The notes beneath the pieces were generated by a model. It made no database searches. It was not told the DNA's origin and was given only the letters and a program-made list of their open reading frames with translations. Positions 1 through 5,630 of a stretch of DNA of 5,630 nucleotides are shown here, one piece after another. Position 1 is the stretch's first letter. Each line of letters opens with the position of its first letter. The position numbers and the translations under genes were made by a program. Origin of the DNA: Cyanobacteriota bacterium (GTDB taxonomy: Bacteria > Cyanobacteriota > Cyanobacteriia > Phormidesmidales > Phormidesmidaceae); the NCBI GenBank assembly GCA_027619675.1, contig JAQCHG010000151.1:1-5630 (forward strand), given 5' to 3'.

Positions 1-1368
1 CTCCTGGCCCAGCTTGATGGCGGGGACATTGCGGGACAGTTCGAGGGCCTTGCGAATGGGCATGTTGCCCATGAAACTACCGTCGTAGTTTTTGGGGGTG
101 TAGTACTCGTAGCCGTCGGGGTAGCTGACCGGGGTGTCTTGGATGACGCTGTCGGGGGTGTAGCGCCCGGAGGCAAAGGCCGCGTAGTAGACGAAGGGTT
201 TGAAGGCCGAACCCGGTTGTCGTTGGGCCTGAATGGCCCGGTTAAATTGGCTGGTGTTGTAGTCCACCCCCCCCACCATGGCTTTGACGAAATGGGTGCG
301 GGGATCAATGGCCACCAAAGCAATCTGGTCAGCATAGAGGCCCCGCTGGCGCAGGAGGGTGTAGTTGCGTTTCACCGTGGCTTCCGCCGTCTGCTGGAGT
401 TGCAGATCCACCGTGGTCTGCACCCGCATTCCCCCCTTGAGGACGGCCTCATCCCCAAAGATTTCTTTTAACTCCTGCACCACTGCCTCGGTGACATAGG
501 GGGAGACACTGGTGCGGAAGGAGGTGATTTCCCCCAGCATCAGGGGTTGGGCCTTGGCAGCGGCCTCTTCTTCGGCGGTGATCCAGCCCAGTTGGCGCAT
601 CCGCCCCAGCACGGTGGCTTGGCGTTGCTTGGCCAGGGTGTAGTCCACAAAGGGGCTGTATTCTTCTGGGGCTTGAATCAGCCCCGCCATCATCGCCGCC
701 TCCGCCAGGGTCAACTCATCGGCGGGTTTGTTGAAATAGCTCTGGGCCGCCGTTTCGGCTCCGTAGGTGTTGTGGCCCCAGTAGACCTGATTCAGGTACA
801 TTTCCAGAATCTGGTCTTTGTCGAAAATTTGTTCTAGGCGCAGGGACAGGACCGCCTCTGCCACCTTGCGGCTGATGGACTGTTCTGGGGTCAGGAAGAG
901 GTTTTTCACCAACTGCATGGTGATGGTGGAGCCGCCTTCAACGGTGGATCCCGCCCGAAAGTTGGCGATAAAGGCGCGACCGACACTGCTGGGGTTGATG
1001 CCCCGGTGGGAGTAGAAGTAGCTGTCTTCGATGGCCAGCACCGCCCGCTTCAGGTGGGGGGAAACCTCGTCGAGGTCCACCACGTCTCGGTTGGCTTCAT
1101 CGTGCAGGCTGTAGAGCAGGGTGCCTTTGACGTCGTAGATGTAGCTGGTTTCGCTGGGCAGATAGTTGCGCAGCACCCGCACGTCGGGCAGGTTGCGGAA
1201 GCTAACGGCGAGGCCCACTAACCCCCCAGCGGCGACGGAACTGACCAGCATGGTGGTGCCTAGGAGGGTGGCGACGGTAATCTGCCCCACATCCTGGATG
1301 TACTTGATCAGGCTCGGGGTGGAGGCTGCCGTTTGCGATCGCCGTTGGGGGATTGTGTTAGAAGACAC
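1..1368 (-). CDS. Class A (PBP1A-type) penicillin-binding protein, N-terminal part, cut by the window edge
   Basis: This is a bifunctional peptidoglycan synthase: a GT51 glycosyltransferase polymerises lipid II and a transpeptidase cross-links stem peptides on the outer face of the inner membrane. I translated it by hand from the complement; 456 codons are present and the reading frame is open through base 1. Residues 1-29 are a polar cytoplasmic tail, and about 30-57 form a single hydrophobic signal anchor. The GT51 domain follows, with catalytic Glu114 in the EDSYFYSHRG motif, the GGSTITMQLVKN motif at 145-156, and an RKVAEAVLSLRLEQ segment after it. The transpeptidase nucleophile is Ser387 of SAFK (387-390), and SRN at 445-447 is the SxN motif. 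The KTG motif and C-terminus lie outside the window. The start is GTG at 1368, because the first ATG (codon 40) falls inside the membrane anchor and an in-frame stop lies upstream. No Shine-Dalgarno sequence is visible. The gene is divergent from tyrS. The family is certain; which PBP1 paralogue (mrcA or ponA type) is not. Confidence 0.95.
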   Translation of the reverse strand, partial: MSSNTIPQRRSQTAASTPSLIKYIQDVGQITVATLLGTTMLVSSVAAGGLVGLAVSFRNLPDVRVLRNYLPSETSYIYDVKGTLLYSLHDEANRDVVDLDEVSPHLKRAVLAIEDSYFYSHRGINPSSVGRAFIANFRAGSTVEGGSTITMQLVKNLFLTPEQSISRKVAEAVLSLRLEQIFDKDQILEMYLNQVYWGHNTYGAETAAQSYFNKPADELTLAEAAMMAGLIQAPEEYSPFVDYTLAKQRQATVLGRMRQLGWITAEEEAAAKAQPLMLGEITSFRTSVSPYVTEAVVQELKEIFGDEAVLKGGMRVQTTVDLQLQQTAEATVKRNYTLLRQRGLYADQIALVAIDPRTHFVKAMVGGVDYNTSQFNRAIQAQRQPGSAFKPFVYYAAFASGRYTPDSVIQDTPVSYPDGYEYYTPKNYDGSFMGNMPIRKALELSRNVPAIKLGQE

Positions 1369-1625
1369 CGGGTTTAGGGGGTAAGAACACTCACGGGCAA
1401 GCCCTGAGGGGTTTTATATGGCCAAAGGTTTTGCAATTATAGGAGCTTGGGTTGGGCAATGGCAGGTCCCCATCGGCGGGGTCGGCCCCAAGGAAGATGG
1501 CAACAGAATAAAGCACGACTTCAGCAGTTGACCACTGTGGGTGCGGGGGTGAAACGGTTTCAACCCGGCGTTGCCCTGTCTTTATGGATGCCCCCCATTG
1601 ATCTTGTCGCAGGTAGTCTCAGCCC
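1369..1625. other. Divergent intergenic region between the PBP gene and tyrS
   Basis: This 257-bp gap must hold the promoters of both flanking genes. On the minus strand it carries the TATAAT listed separately. On the plus strand I see a TTGACC (1528-1533), but no acceptable -10 at 16-19 bases from it, so the tyrS promoter is unassigned. A small GGGC-AA-GCCC palindrome at 1395-1404 would fall in the PBP 5' leader. I found no convincing T-box-like or riboswitch fold by eye, and no small ORF that looks coding. Confidence 0.5.
1436..1441 (-). promoter_or_regulatory. Candidate -10 element for the PBP gene
   Basis: The complement reads exactly TATAAT here, 67 bases upstream of the GTG start, which would give a 5' leader of roughly 60 nt. 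No recognisable -35 hexamer lies 16-18 bases upstream. A TTGCCC sits too close, at a 12-base spacing. The perfect -10 in a GC-rich region makes this plausible, but it has not been tested. Confidence 0.4.
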
Positions 1626-2840
1626 ATGGTGCCCGTTCCAGAGGAGTTTCAATGGATTTATCGGGGGGTGTCGGAGGTATTTCCGGACCAGCCGGACACC
1701 GATGATCCGCAACAAAACTTGTTGTCGCGGCTGCGGACGGGCGATCGCCCCCTGCGGGTCAAATTGGGCATTGACCCCACCGGGGCTGAGATCCACCTGG
1801 GCCACAGCATCCCGGTACGAAAGCTGCGGGCTTTTCAAGATGCGGGCCACACGGCGGTGCTGATCATTGGGGATTTCACCGCCCGCATTGGCGATCCCAC
1901 CGGGAAGTCGGAGGTACGCAAGCAGTTGAGCGAGGCGGAGGTGAAGGCCAACGCCGCCACCTACCTGGATCAGGTGCGGTCCATTCTGGACTTTGACACC
2001 CCCGGTCGCCTGGAGATTCGCTACAACTCGGAGTGGCTGAGTGCCCTGGATCTGAGCCAGATTTTGGAACTGTTTGCCACCATGACCGTGGGCCAAATGC
2101 TGGCCAAGGAGGGCTTTGCGGAACGGTATGAGCAGGGCAACCCGGTTTTCCTCCATGAGTTTTTCTATCCCCTGATGCAGGGCTATGACTCCGTTGCGGT
2201 CAAGGCCGATGTGGAGTTGGGGGGCACAGACCAGAAGTTCAACATTGCGGTGGGGCGGGATTTGCAGCGTCACTTTGGTCTAGAGCCCCAGTTTGGGATG
2301 CTGCTGCCCCTGTTGCTGGGGACCGATGGGGTCCAGAAAATGTCCAAGTCCCTGGGAAATTACGTCGGCTTGCAGGAGGATCCCCTCACCCTGTACTCCA
2401 AGCTGGAGAAGGTGCCGGATCCGCTGGTGCCGCAATATTTTGAGCTGTTGACCCAGGTGCCGTTGGATCGTCTGCCGGATAATCCCCGCGATCGCCAAAA
2501 AGCCCTGGCCCTAGACGTAACCCGCCAGTGCCATGGGGAGGCCGCAGCCCTCCAGGCCCAGCAGGATGCCATTAGCCTGGTACAGACGGGGGGCGGTGCC
2601 GAAGCGGTGCCAGAATTTTCCCTGGCGGCGGTCAATTTCCCTGCCAAAGCCTTTTACCTGCTGGGCTGCACCCCTCTGTGCCCCAGCAGCAGTGAGGCCC
2701 GCCGCCAAATTAACGGCGGGGCGGTGAAACTGGCGGGCGATCGCCTCAACGACCCCAACCAAGTCTTTGACAGCGCCGATGTCCTGGTGGGCAAGGTGTT
2801 GCAGGTGGGGAAGAAAAAGTTCGTACGCCTGGTGCCCTAG
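1626..2840 (+). CDS. tyrS: Tyrosyl-tRNA synthetase (TyrS type 2)
   Basis: A class I aminoacyl-tRNA synthetase that activates tyrosine with ATP and charges tRNA-Tyr in the cytosol. The protein is 404 residues, a normal length for the family. The Rossmann catalytic domain begins near residue 42. The HIGH signature is HLGH at 57-60, followed by a conserved [18 protein letters not shown] stretch. The GGTDQKFN tyrosine-site motif comes next, then the KMSKS loop at 238-242. Having KMSKS rather than the KFGKT of E. coli TyrS places it in the type 2 TyrS group. The last 60-70 residues, containing [16 protein letters not shown], are an S4 RNA-binding domain. The start is ATG 1626: in-frame stops at 1599-1601 and 1614-1616 exclude anything earlier. 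The only possible ribosome site is a weak AGG about 12 bases upstream. The gene heads a tight pair with pyrF, whose start is one base past this stop. Confidence 0.97.
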   Translation: MVPVPEEFQWIYRGVSEVFPDQPDTDDPQQNLLSRLRTGDRPLRVKLGIDPTGAEIHLGHSIPVRKLRAFQDAGHTAVLIIGDFTARIGDPTGKSEVRKQLSEAEVKANAATYLDQVRSILDFDTPGRLEIRYNSEWLSALDLSQILELFATMTVGQMLAKEGFAERYEQGNPVFLHEFFYPLMQGYDSVAVKADVELGGTDQKFNIAVGRDLQRHFGLEPQFGMLLPLLLGTDGVQKMSKSLGNYVGLQEDPLTLYSKLEKVPDPLVPQYFELLTQVPLDRLPDNPRDRQKALALDVTRQCHGEAAALQAQQDAISLVQTGGGAEAVPEFSLAAVNFPAKAFYLLGCTPLCPSSSEARRQINGGAVKLAGDRLNDPNQVFDSADVLVGKVLQVGKKKFVRLVP

Positions 2841-2841
2841 G

Positions 2842-3603
2842 ATGGCTGATCTCACCCCCACGCCCGTAAATCCGGCGGATCGCATCATTGTGCCCCTGGA
2901 CGTGCCCAGTCGCGAGGCGGCGATCGCCCTGATGGACGCCCTGCCCCAGGTGGGGTTTTGGAAAGTGGGGCTGGAGTTATTTGTCAGTGCAGGTCCCAGC
3001 ATCCTCACCGCCCTGAAGGAGCGGGGCAAGCGGATTTTCCTGGATCTAAAATTCCACGACATCCCCAACACCATGGCGGGGGCCTGTCGGGCGGCGGGCG
3101 GCTACGGAGTGGATTTGCTCACGGTCCATGCCCCGGCGGGGAAGGCGGCCCTGATGGCGGCCCAAGCGGCGGTGCTAGAGGGGGCCATGGCCTCCAGGGA
3201 TCCGGCTGGGACGACCACCGCCCCGGTATCCCCGCCCCAGATTATTGCCGTCACCCTGCTCACCAGCATCCAGGCCCGTGCCCTAGCCTTTGATCTCAAG
3301 GTGCCGCTAGAACTGCCAGACTACGTGCTACAGATGGCCCTGCTGGCCCAGGATGCGGGCCTTGCTGGAGTAGTCTGTTCCCCCCAGGAGGCGGCCCCAC
3401 TGCGGCTCACCTGCGGGGACGACTTCCTGCTGGTGTGCCCAGGGGTGCGGCCCCATTGGGCGGCAAAGGGGGATCAAAGTCGTGTGTTGACGCCACAGCA
3501 GGCGATCGCGGCAGGGGCCAGTTACCTGGTCATCGGTCGCCCCATTACCCAGGCGGCGGATCCCGAGATCGCCTTCCAGCGCATCTGCGACGAGATTGGT
3601 TAG
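2842..3603 (+). CDS. pyrF: Orotidine 5'-phosphate decarboxylase
   Basis: Catalyses the last step of de novo UMP synthesis, decarboxylation of OMP, in the cytosol. The protein is 253 residues. The start is ATG 2842, which leaves a one-base gap after the tyrS stop. The reading frame stays open further upstream, but that part overlaps the tyrS S4 domain and carries no PyrF similarity. The N-terminal IIVPLDVPS is the first TIM-barrel strand. The catalytic network is Lys41 (in KVGLE), Asp68, Lys70 and Asp73 (in [10 protein letters not shown]), with the same spacing as Lys33-Asp60-Lys62-Asp65 in the B. subtilis enzyme. Further conserved elements are VTLLTS (137-142), CPGVRP (199-204), Gln212 and IGRPIT (231-236), which bind phosphate. 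A Pro/Thr-rich loop around 115-132 is roughly 13 residues longer than in E. coli PyrF as I recall it. No properly spaced Shine-Dalgarno precedes the start, so translational coupling to tyrS is likely (inference). Confidence 0.97.
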   Translation: MADLTPTPVNPADRIIVPLDVPSREAAIALMDALPQVGFWKVGLELFVSAGPSILTALKERGKRIFLDLKFHDIPNTMAGACRAAGGYGVDLLTVHAPAGKAALMAAQAAVLEGAMASRDPAGTTTAPVSPPQIIAVTLLTSIQARALAFDLKVPLELPDYVLQMALLAQDAGLAGVVCSPQEAAPLRLTCGDDFLLVCPGVRPHWAAKGDQSRVLTPQQAIAAGASYLVIGRPITQAADPEIAFQRICDEIG

Positions 3604-3638
3604 TTGGGTTACTTGGCCCCTTGGGAGCAGAATTTGCC

Positions 3639-3656
3639 GCCTCGCCCCTACGAGGC
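3639..3656. terminator. Hairpin between the convergent genes pyrF and cnoX, possible bidirectional terminator
   Basis: GCCTCG (3639-3644) and CGAGGC (3651-3656) form a perfect 6-bp stem with a CCCCTA loop, inside the 73-bp gap between two converging stops. A competing stem, GGCAG (3655-3659) with CTGCC (3668-3672), overlaps it. Neither is followed by a T-tract on either strand, so this is not a textbook intrinsic terminator. Its position is the main argument for it. Confidence 0.35.
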
Positions 3657-3676
3657 AGGGGAGGGAACTGCCCCGT

Positions 3677-4498
3677 CTAATACAAGGCTTGCATCAGGCG
3701 CTTACGGTAGGCGGGGGTGCGGGCATCCTCTTCCCCCAGGACCCCAAACAGGGTGAGCAGGGCGCGGCGACCGGCATCGTTGCCGTAGGCGCGATCGCAG
3801 GTGACCAATTCCAGAAACTTGGCTAGGGCGGCGTCATAATCTTGGGCGATCGCCGCCGTCACCCCGTCGTGGTAGAGCTGTTCGGCGGGGGTGGGGGGCA
3901 CCAGGGTGGCGGCCACCTGATGGAAATCTAACAGCGCCTTCAGGGCTTGGGCCTGATCGCCATAGGGGCGATCTAGGGGATCGATGGCGGCGAGGAGGGT
4001 TTTGGCCTGATCGATCTGCCCCTGGCTACTGTAAAAGCGGGCAGCGGCTAGGGTGACCTCGGGGCGCTGGGGATATTGCTCTAACAAGGCCAGGTATTGG
4101 CTAGCGGCGGTGGCGGTATCCCCGGCCTGGGCAGCGGCGGTGGCGGCGGCAAGCGATCGCGTCAGCCCCGACTGCAAGCCCAGGGTTTGCAGCCACTCCC
4201 GCAGTTGGGGTTCCGGCAACATGCCGACAAACCCGGACTGCAACTGCCCCTGCACCGCCACCTTCACATCGGGCACCCCCTGCACCTGGTAAATGCGGGC
4301 CAGCTCAGGGTTTTGGTCAATGTCCACCTTGGCCAGGGTGAAATCGTACTCTGCGGCCAAATCCTCCAGCAGGGGCTTGAGCATCTGGCAAGGCCCACAC
4401 CACTGGGCGTAGAAGTCCACCACAACGGGGCGTTCCAGCGACGCCTCCAGCACCGTTTCTTCAAAGGTGGGGCTGGTCACCTCTAACACTTGAGCCAT
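3677..4498 (-). CDS. cnoX: Thioredoxin-TPR protein, CnoX/YbbN family (chaperedoxin-like)
   Basis: A 273-residue cytosolic protein with an N-terminal thioredoxin fold and a C-terminal helical TPR region. Residues 1-107 carry VVVDFYAQWCGPC, with the active-site CGPC at 34-37, and the cis-proline of GVP at Pro76. From about 112 to the end there are paired helices of TPR type, with AAQAGDTATAASQYLALLEQ and DYDAALAKFLELV as clear repeats. The tail, with RRALLTLFGVLGEEDARTPAYRKRLMQALY-like spacing, matches the end of YbbN proteins. E. coli CnoX/YbbN is a holdase that protects proteins during oxidative stress and lacks the full CXXC; this one keeps both cysteines, so thiol-disulfide activity is expected (inference). 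The start is ATG 4498, supported by a good purine tract. The gene converges on pyrF and lies downstream of the RMD1-like gene, separated from it by a palindromic repeat. Confidence 0.88.
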   Translation of the reverse strand: MAQVLEVTSPTFEETVLEASLERPVVVDFYAQWCGPCQMLKPLLEDLAAEYDFTLAKVDIDQNPELARIYQVQGVPDVKVAVQGQLQSGFVGMLPEPQLREWLQTLGLQSGLTRSLAAATAAAQAGDTATAASQYLALLEQYPQRPEVTLAAARFYSSQGQIDQAKTLLAAIDPLDRPYGDQAQALKALLDFHQVAATLVPPTPAEQLYHDGVTAAIAQDYDAALAKFLELVTCDRAYGNDAGRRALLTLFGVLGEEDARTPAYRKRLMQALY

Positions 4499-4504
4499 GG
4501 TTTT

Positions 4505-4513
4505 CCCTTTCCT
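4505..4513 (-). promoter_or_regulatory. Shine-Dalgarno for the thioredoxin-TPR gene
   Basis: The complement reads AGGAAAGGG, ending 6 bases before the ATG at 4498. It is the only well-formed ribosome-binding site in the window and fixes this start; the other genes here lack a clear one. Confidence 0.7.
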
Positions 4514-4593
4514 GCGACGGGGGCCGAGGGGCTGTCATCCATTCAAGCCCGTAGGCTGGCTGGGCAACGGTATAGCCCCTAGCTGTCAATCTT

Positions 4594-4709
4594 AAGTTTG
4601 CAGGTTGGGTGAAGCGTTAGCGCAACCCCAAAAAGCCTTGCCACTGTTGGGTTTTCTCCTCTCGGAGACGCTCCGCGAACACTTCGTTCTACCCAACCTA
4701 CACAAACTC
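4594..4709. repeat. Palindromic MITE/REP-like intergenic element
   Basis: AGGTTGGGT at 4602-4610 is matched by a perfect inverted copy, ACCCAACCT, at 4691-4699. The match extends outward (AAGTTTG at the left end against CAAACTC at the right, with two extra bases on the right) to give imperfect terminal inverted repeats of about 17-19 bp. Inside are a second direct GTTGGGT (4646-4652), a CGGAG-ACG-CTCCG hairpin (4663-4675), a CGAA-CAC-TTCG hairpin (4676-4686) and a GCG-TTAG-CGC palindrome (4615-4624). The element is about 116 bp and has no coding capacity. Its ends sit just past the stop of the RMD1-like gene. GGTTGGGT...ACCCAACC palindromes of this kind are familiar as dispersed repeats in cyanobacterial genomes (from memory, not searched). 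As RNA it would fold into a long stem and could also act as a terminator. Confidence 0.65.
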
Positions 4710-4732
4710 ACAAATTGAATACTGACAAATCA

Positions 4733-5563
4733 CTAAGCCACAAACAACTCATAGAGGGATAACAGCACCTCGATCACGATCAAGATCACCACATACCATT
4801 CCAGCCGCAGGCCCGTGTTCTGGTGTTGCAGTTCCAACGCGGTTTCCGCCGTGCGGGACACCAAGTCCAACTTGCGCTCTAGGGCCTGGTGGCGTTCGCG
4901 GATTTCGTATTCATCTTCTAAACGGGCATAGAGGCGATCCAGTTCGGGATATTCCCACAGCAGTTCTGGCTTATCGACAATTTCCACCCGGCCCACAATT
5001 TTGTGCTGAATCATGAGGGAATTGCCGATTTGCTTCAGTAGGTCAGCGGCGCGGCCCCGGCGAAACTTACGACTTTGCAAGCTGATGGCAAAGGGTTCCA
5101 CCTGATCAAAGACCTGGGCAGCGCCGGACTCGTATTCCGCCAGCACCACACTTTTGGCCAGCACCTCCGCCACCAGTTGCAGGCTGGGCAGGTCAAACTT
5201 GGCCACATCAATGCGATCGCTTTCCACCCGGCCCGCTTGGCCAGGGGCACGGCGAATCACGGCGTCTTCTGTCTCAGGAGAGGAAAAGGGATCTACAATC
5301 AACCCCTGAATGTCCGACAGAAATTTGGCTTCCTCGATCGCCGATAGCCCGAACAGCACGGCGGCTCCATAGTCGAACAGCACAGCACAGCCCTTTTCTC
5401 CGCTGCTGACCACCAGGGGCTCAACCGCTAAGGGATCAGCACAGCTAAACGGTTGCAGGTCGATTTGCTGGCCCAAAAAATAGGCCCGCACCTTGATACT
5501 GTCTTGGTCGGCAAAGAGAGTGCTCATGCTGGGGGAAGGCGCTAGAGAAAATACAGGGTTCAT
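4733..5563 (-). CDS. RMD1/DUF155 family protein with C-terminal membrane anchor
   Basis: A protein of up to 276 residues in the DUF155/COG1723 family (YagE; eukaryotic Rmd1, Rmd8 and RMND1). RMND1 is a mitochondrial inner-membrane protein needed for mitochondrial translation; the bacterial role is not established. Visible parts: a variable N-terminus; an alpha/beta core from about residue 23 (KVRAYFLG) with VLFDYGAAVLFGL; a charged helical region with GNSLMIQHKIVGRVEIVDKP and LLWEYPELDRLY; a coiled-coil-like stretch at about 212-250 (EDEYEIRERHQALERKLDLV); and one hydrophobic segment at about 256-274 (WYVVILIVIEVLL). This suggests a tail-anchored membrane protein with a soluble body. Start choice is open: ATG 5563 gives 276 residues, while ATG 5527 (residue 13, MSTLFADQD) gives 264. 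Neither has a Shine-Dalgarno. If the extended -10 at 5575-5583 is used, the first start would have a leader of only a few bases, which favours the second. Confidence 0.85.
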   Translation of the reverse strand: MNPVFSLAPSPSMSTLFADQDSIKVRAYFLGQQIDLQPFSCADPLAVEPLVVSSGEKGCAVLFDYGAAVLFGLSAIEEAKFLSDIQGLIVDPFSSPETEDAVIRRAPGQAGRVESDRIDVAKFDLPSLQLVAEVLAKSVVLAEYESGAAQVFDQVEPFAISLQSRKFRRGRAADLLKQIGNSLMIQHKIVGRVEIVDKPELLWEYPELDRLYARLEDEYEIRERHQALERKLDLVSRTAETALELQHQNTGLRLEWYVVILIVIEVLLSLYELFVA

Positions 5564-5574
5564 CGTCGTCAGAA

Positions 5575-5583
5575 TCTATAGCA
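5575..5583 (-). promoter_or_regulatory. Candidate extended -10 promoter of the RMD1-like gene
   Basis: The complement reads TGC-TATAGA followed by T, matching the extended -10 pattern TGn-TATAAT at four of six hexamer positions. No -35 hexamer is seen at the usual distance, which extended -10 promoters can tolerate. Transcription would start near 5568, about 5 bases from the first possible ATG and about 41 from the second. Confidence 0.4.
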
Positions 5584-5630
5584 AGAAATCGAAGTTGTGG
5601 GCGATCGCCCGTTTACAATCCAGATTTGTA

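Larger units (their letters stand above)
1335..5608. repeat. Scattered HIP1 octamers (GCGATCGC), 11 copies
   Basis: Copies begin at 1335, 1741, 2488, 2737, 2920, 3502, 3791, 3846, 4153, 5213 and 5601. All but the last lie inside coding regions; the last is the centre of a 12-bp palindrome (5599-5610) upstream of the RMD1-like gene. One copy per about 510 bp is far above chance for an 8-mer and is the hallmark of many cyanobacterial genomes. It is a taxonomic marker here rather than a gene-specific site. Confidence 0.9.

Noticed and set aside
139..1384. Several plus-strand frames of 65-110 codons over the PBP region
   Set aside because: The minus strand encodes continuous PBP motifs across the whole stretch, so these are shadows.
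1395..1416. A GGGCAAGCCCTGAGGGG run followed by TTTTAT as an intrinsic terminator on the plus strand
   Set aside because: The stems are only 3-4 bp, and no plus-strand gene lies upstream to be terminated.
1528..1556. TTGACC at 1528-1533 as the -35 of a tyrS promoter
   Set aside because: The bases 16-19 downstream are GC-rich (GAAACG), with no -10-like hexamer.
1560..2273. A 237-codon open frame on the minus strand opposite tyrS
   Set aside because: It lies wholly or mostly antisense to a well-supported tyrS, its product resembles no family I know, and long antisense frames are expected in GC-rich genes.
2511..3074. A 187-codon minus-strand frame spanning the tyrS-pyrF junction
   Set aside because: It is antisense to two certain genes and shows no domain or motif.
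4569..4589. A perfect TTGACA (complement of 4584-4589) with TATACC (complement of 4569-4574) upstream of cnoX as a sigma-70 promoter
   Set aside because: The spacer is only 9 bases, and no -10 lies 16-18 bases from the TTGACA. The cnoX promoter is therefore left unassigned.
1..5630. A CRISPR array, tRNA, phage or defence island, or toxin-antitoxin pair
   Set aside because: I saw no spaced direct repeats, no cloverleaf, no integrase or transposase, and no paired small ORFs; nearly all the sequence is taken by housekeeping genes.

Overview
The window looks like ordinary chromosome from a GC-rich cyanobacterium. The main evidence is the octamer GCGATCGC (HIP1), which I count 11 times in 5.6 kb. 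The protein set also fits: a TyrRS of the KMSKS-bearing type, a class A penicillin-binding protein, and a cyanobacterial-style RMD1/DUF155 protein. I cannot name a genus from sequence alone.

Layout from left to right. (1) Minus strand, 1-1368: the N-terminal 456 codons of a class A (bifunctional) penicillin-binding protein. Its C-terminus lies beyond the left edge. (2) 1369-1625: a divergent intergenic region with a perfect TATAAT for the PBP gene and no convincing promoter for tyrS. (3) Plus strand, 1626-3603: tyrS followed after one base by pyrF, a two-gene unit probably read from one transcript. (4) 3604-3676: a short convergent gap with a GC-rich hairpin. (5) Minus strand, 3677-4498: a thioredoxin-TPR protein of the CnoX/YbbN family with an intact CGPC. 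(6) 4499-4732: an intergenic gap, about half of it filled by a palindromic, MITE/REP-like repeat. (7) Minus strand, 4733-5563: a DUF155/RMD1-like protein with a C-terminal membrane anchor, preceded by an extended -10 promoter candidate.

The genes are housekeeping functions: cell-wall synthesis, tRNA charging, UMP synthesis, thiol-dependent protein protection, and one membrane protein of unknown role. They do not form one pathway. I found no CRISPR array, tRNA, rRNA, phage gene, transposase, toxin-antitoxin pair or defence module. I see no sign of an undescribed system. The points most worth a second look are the palindromic element at 4594-4709, the tight tyrS-pyrF junction, the RMD1-like gene with its uncertain start, and the redox-competent CnoX-like protein.
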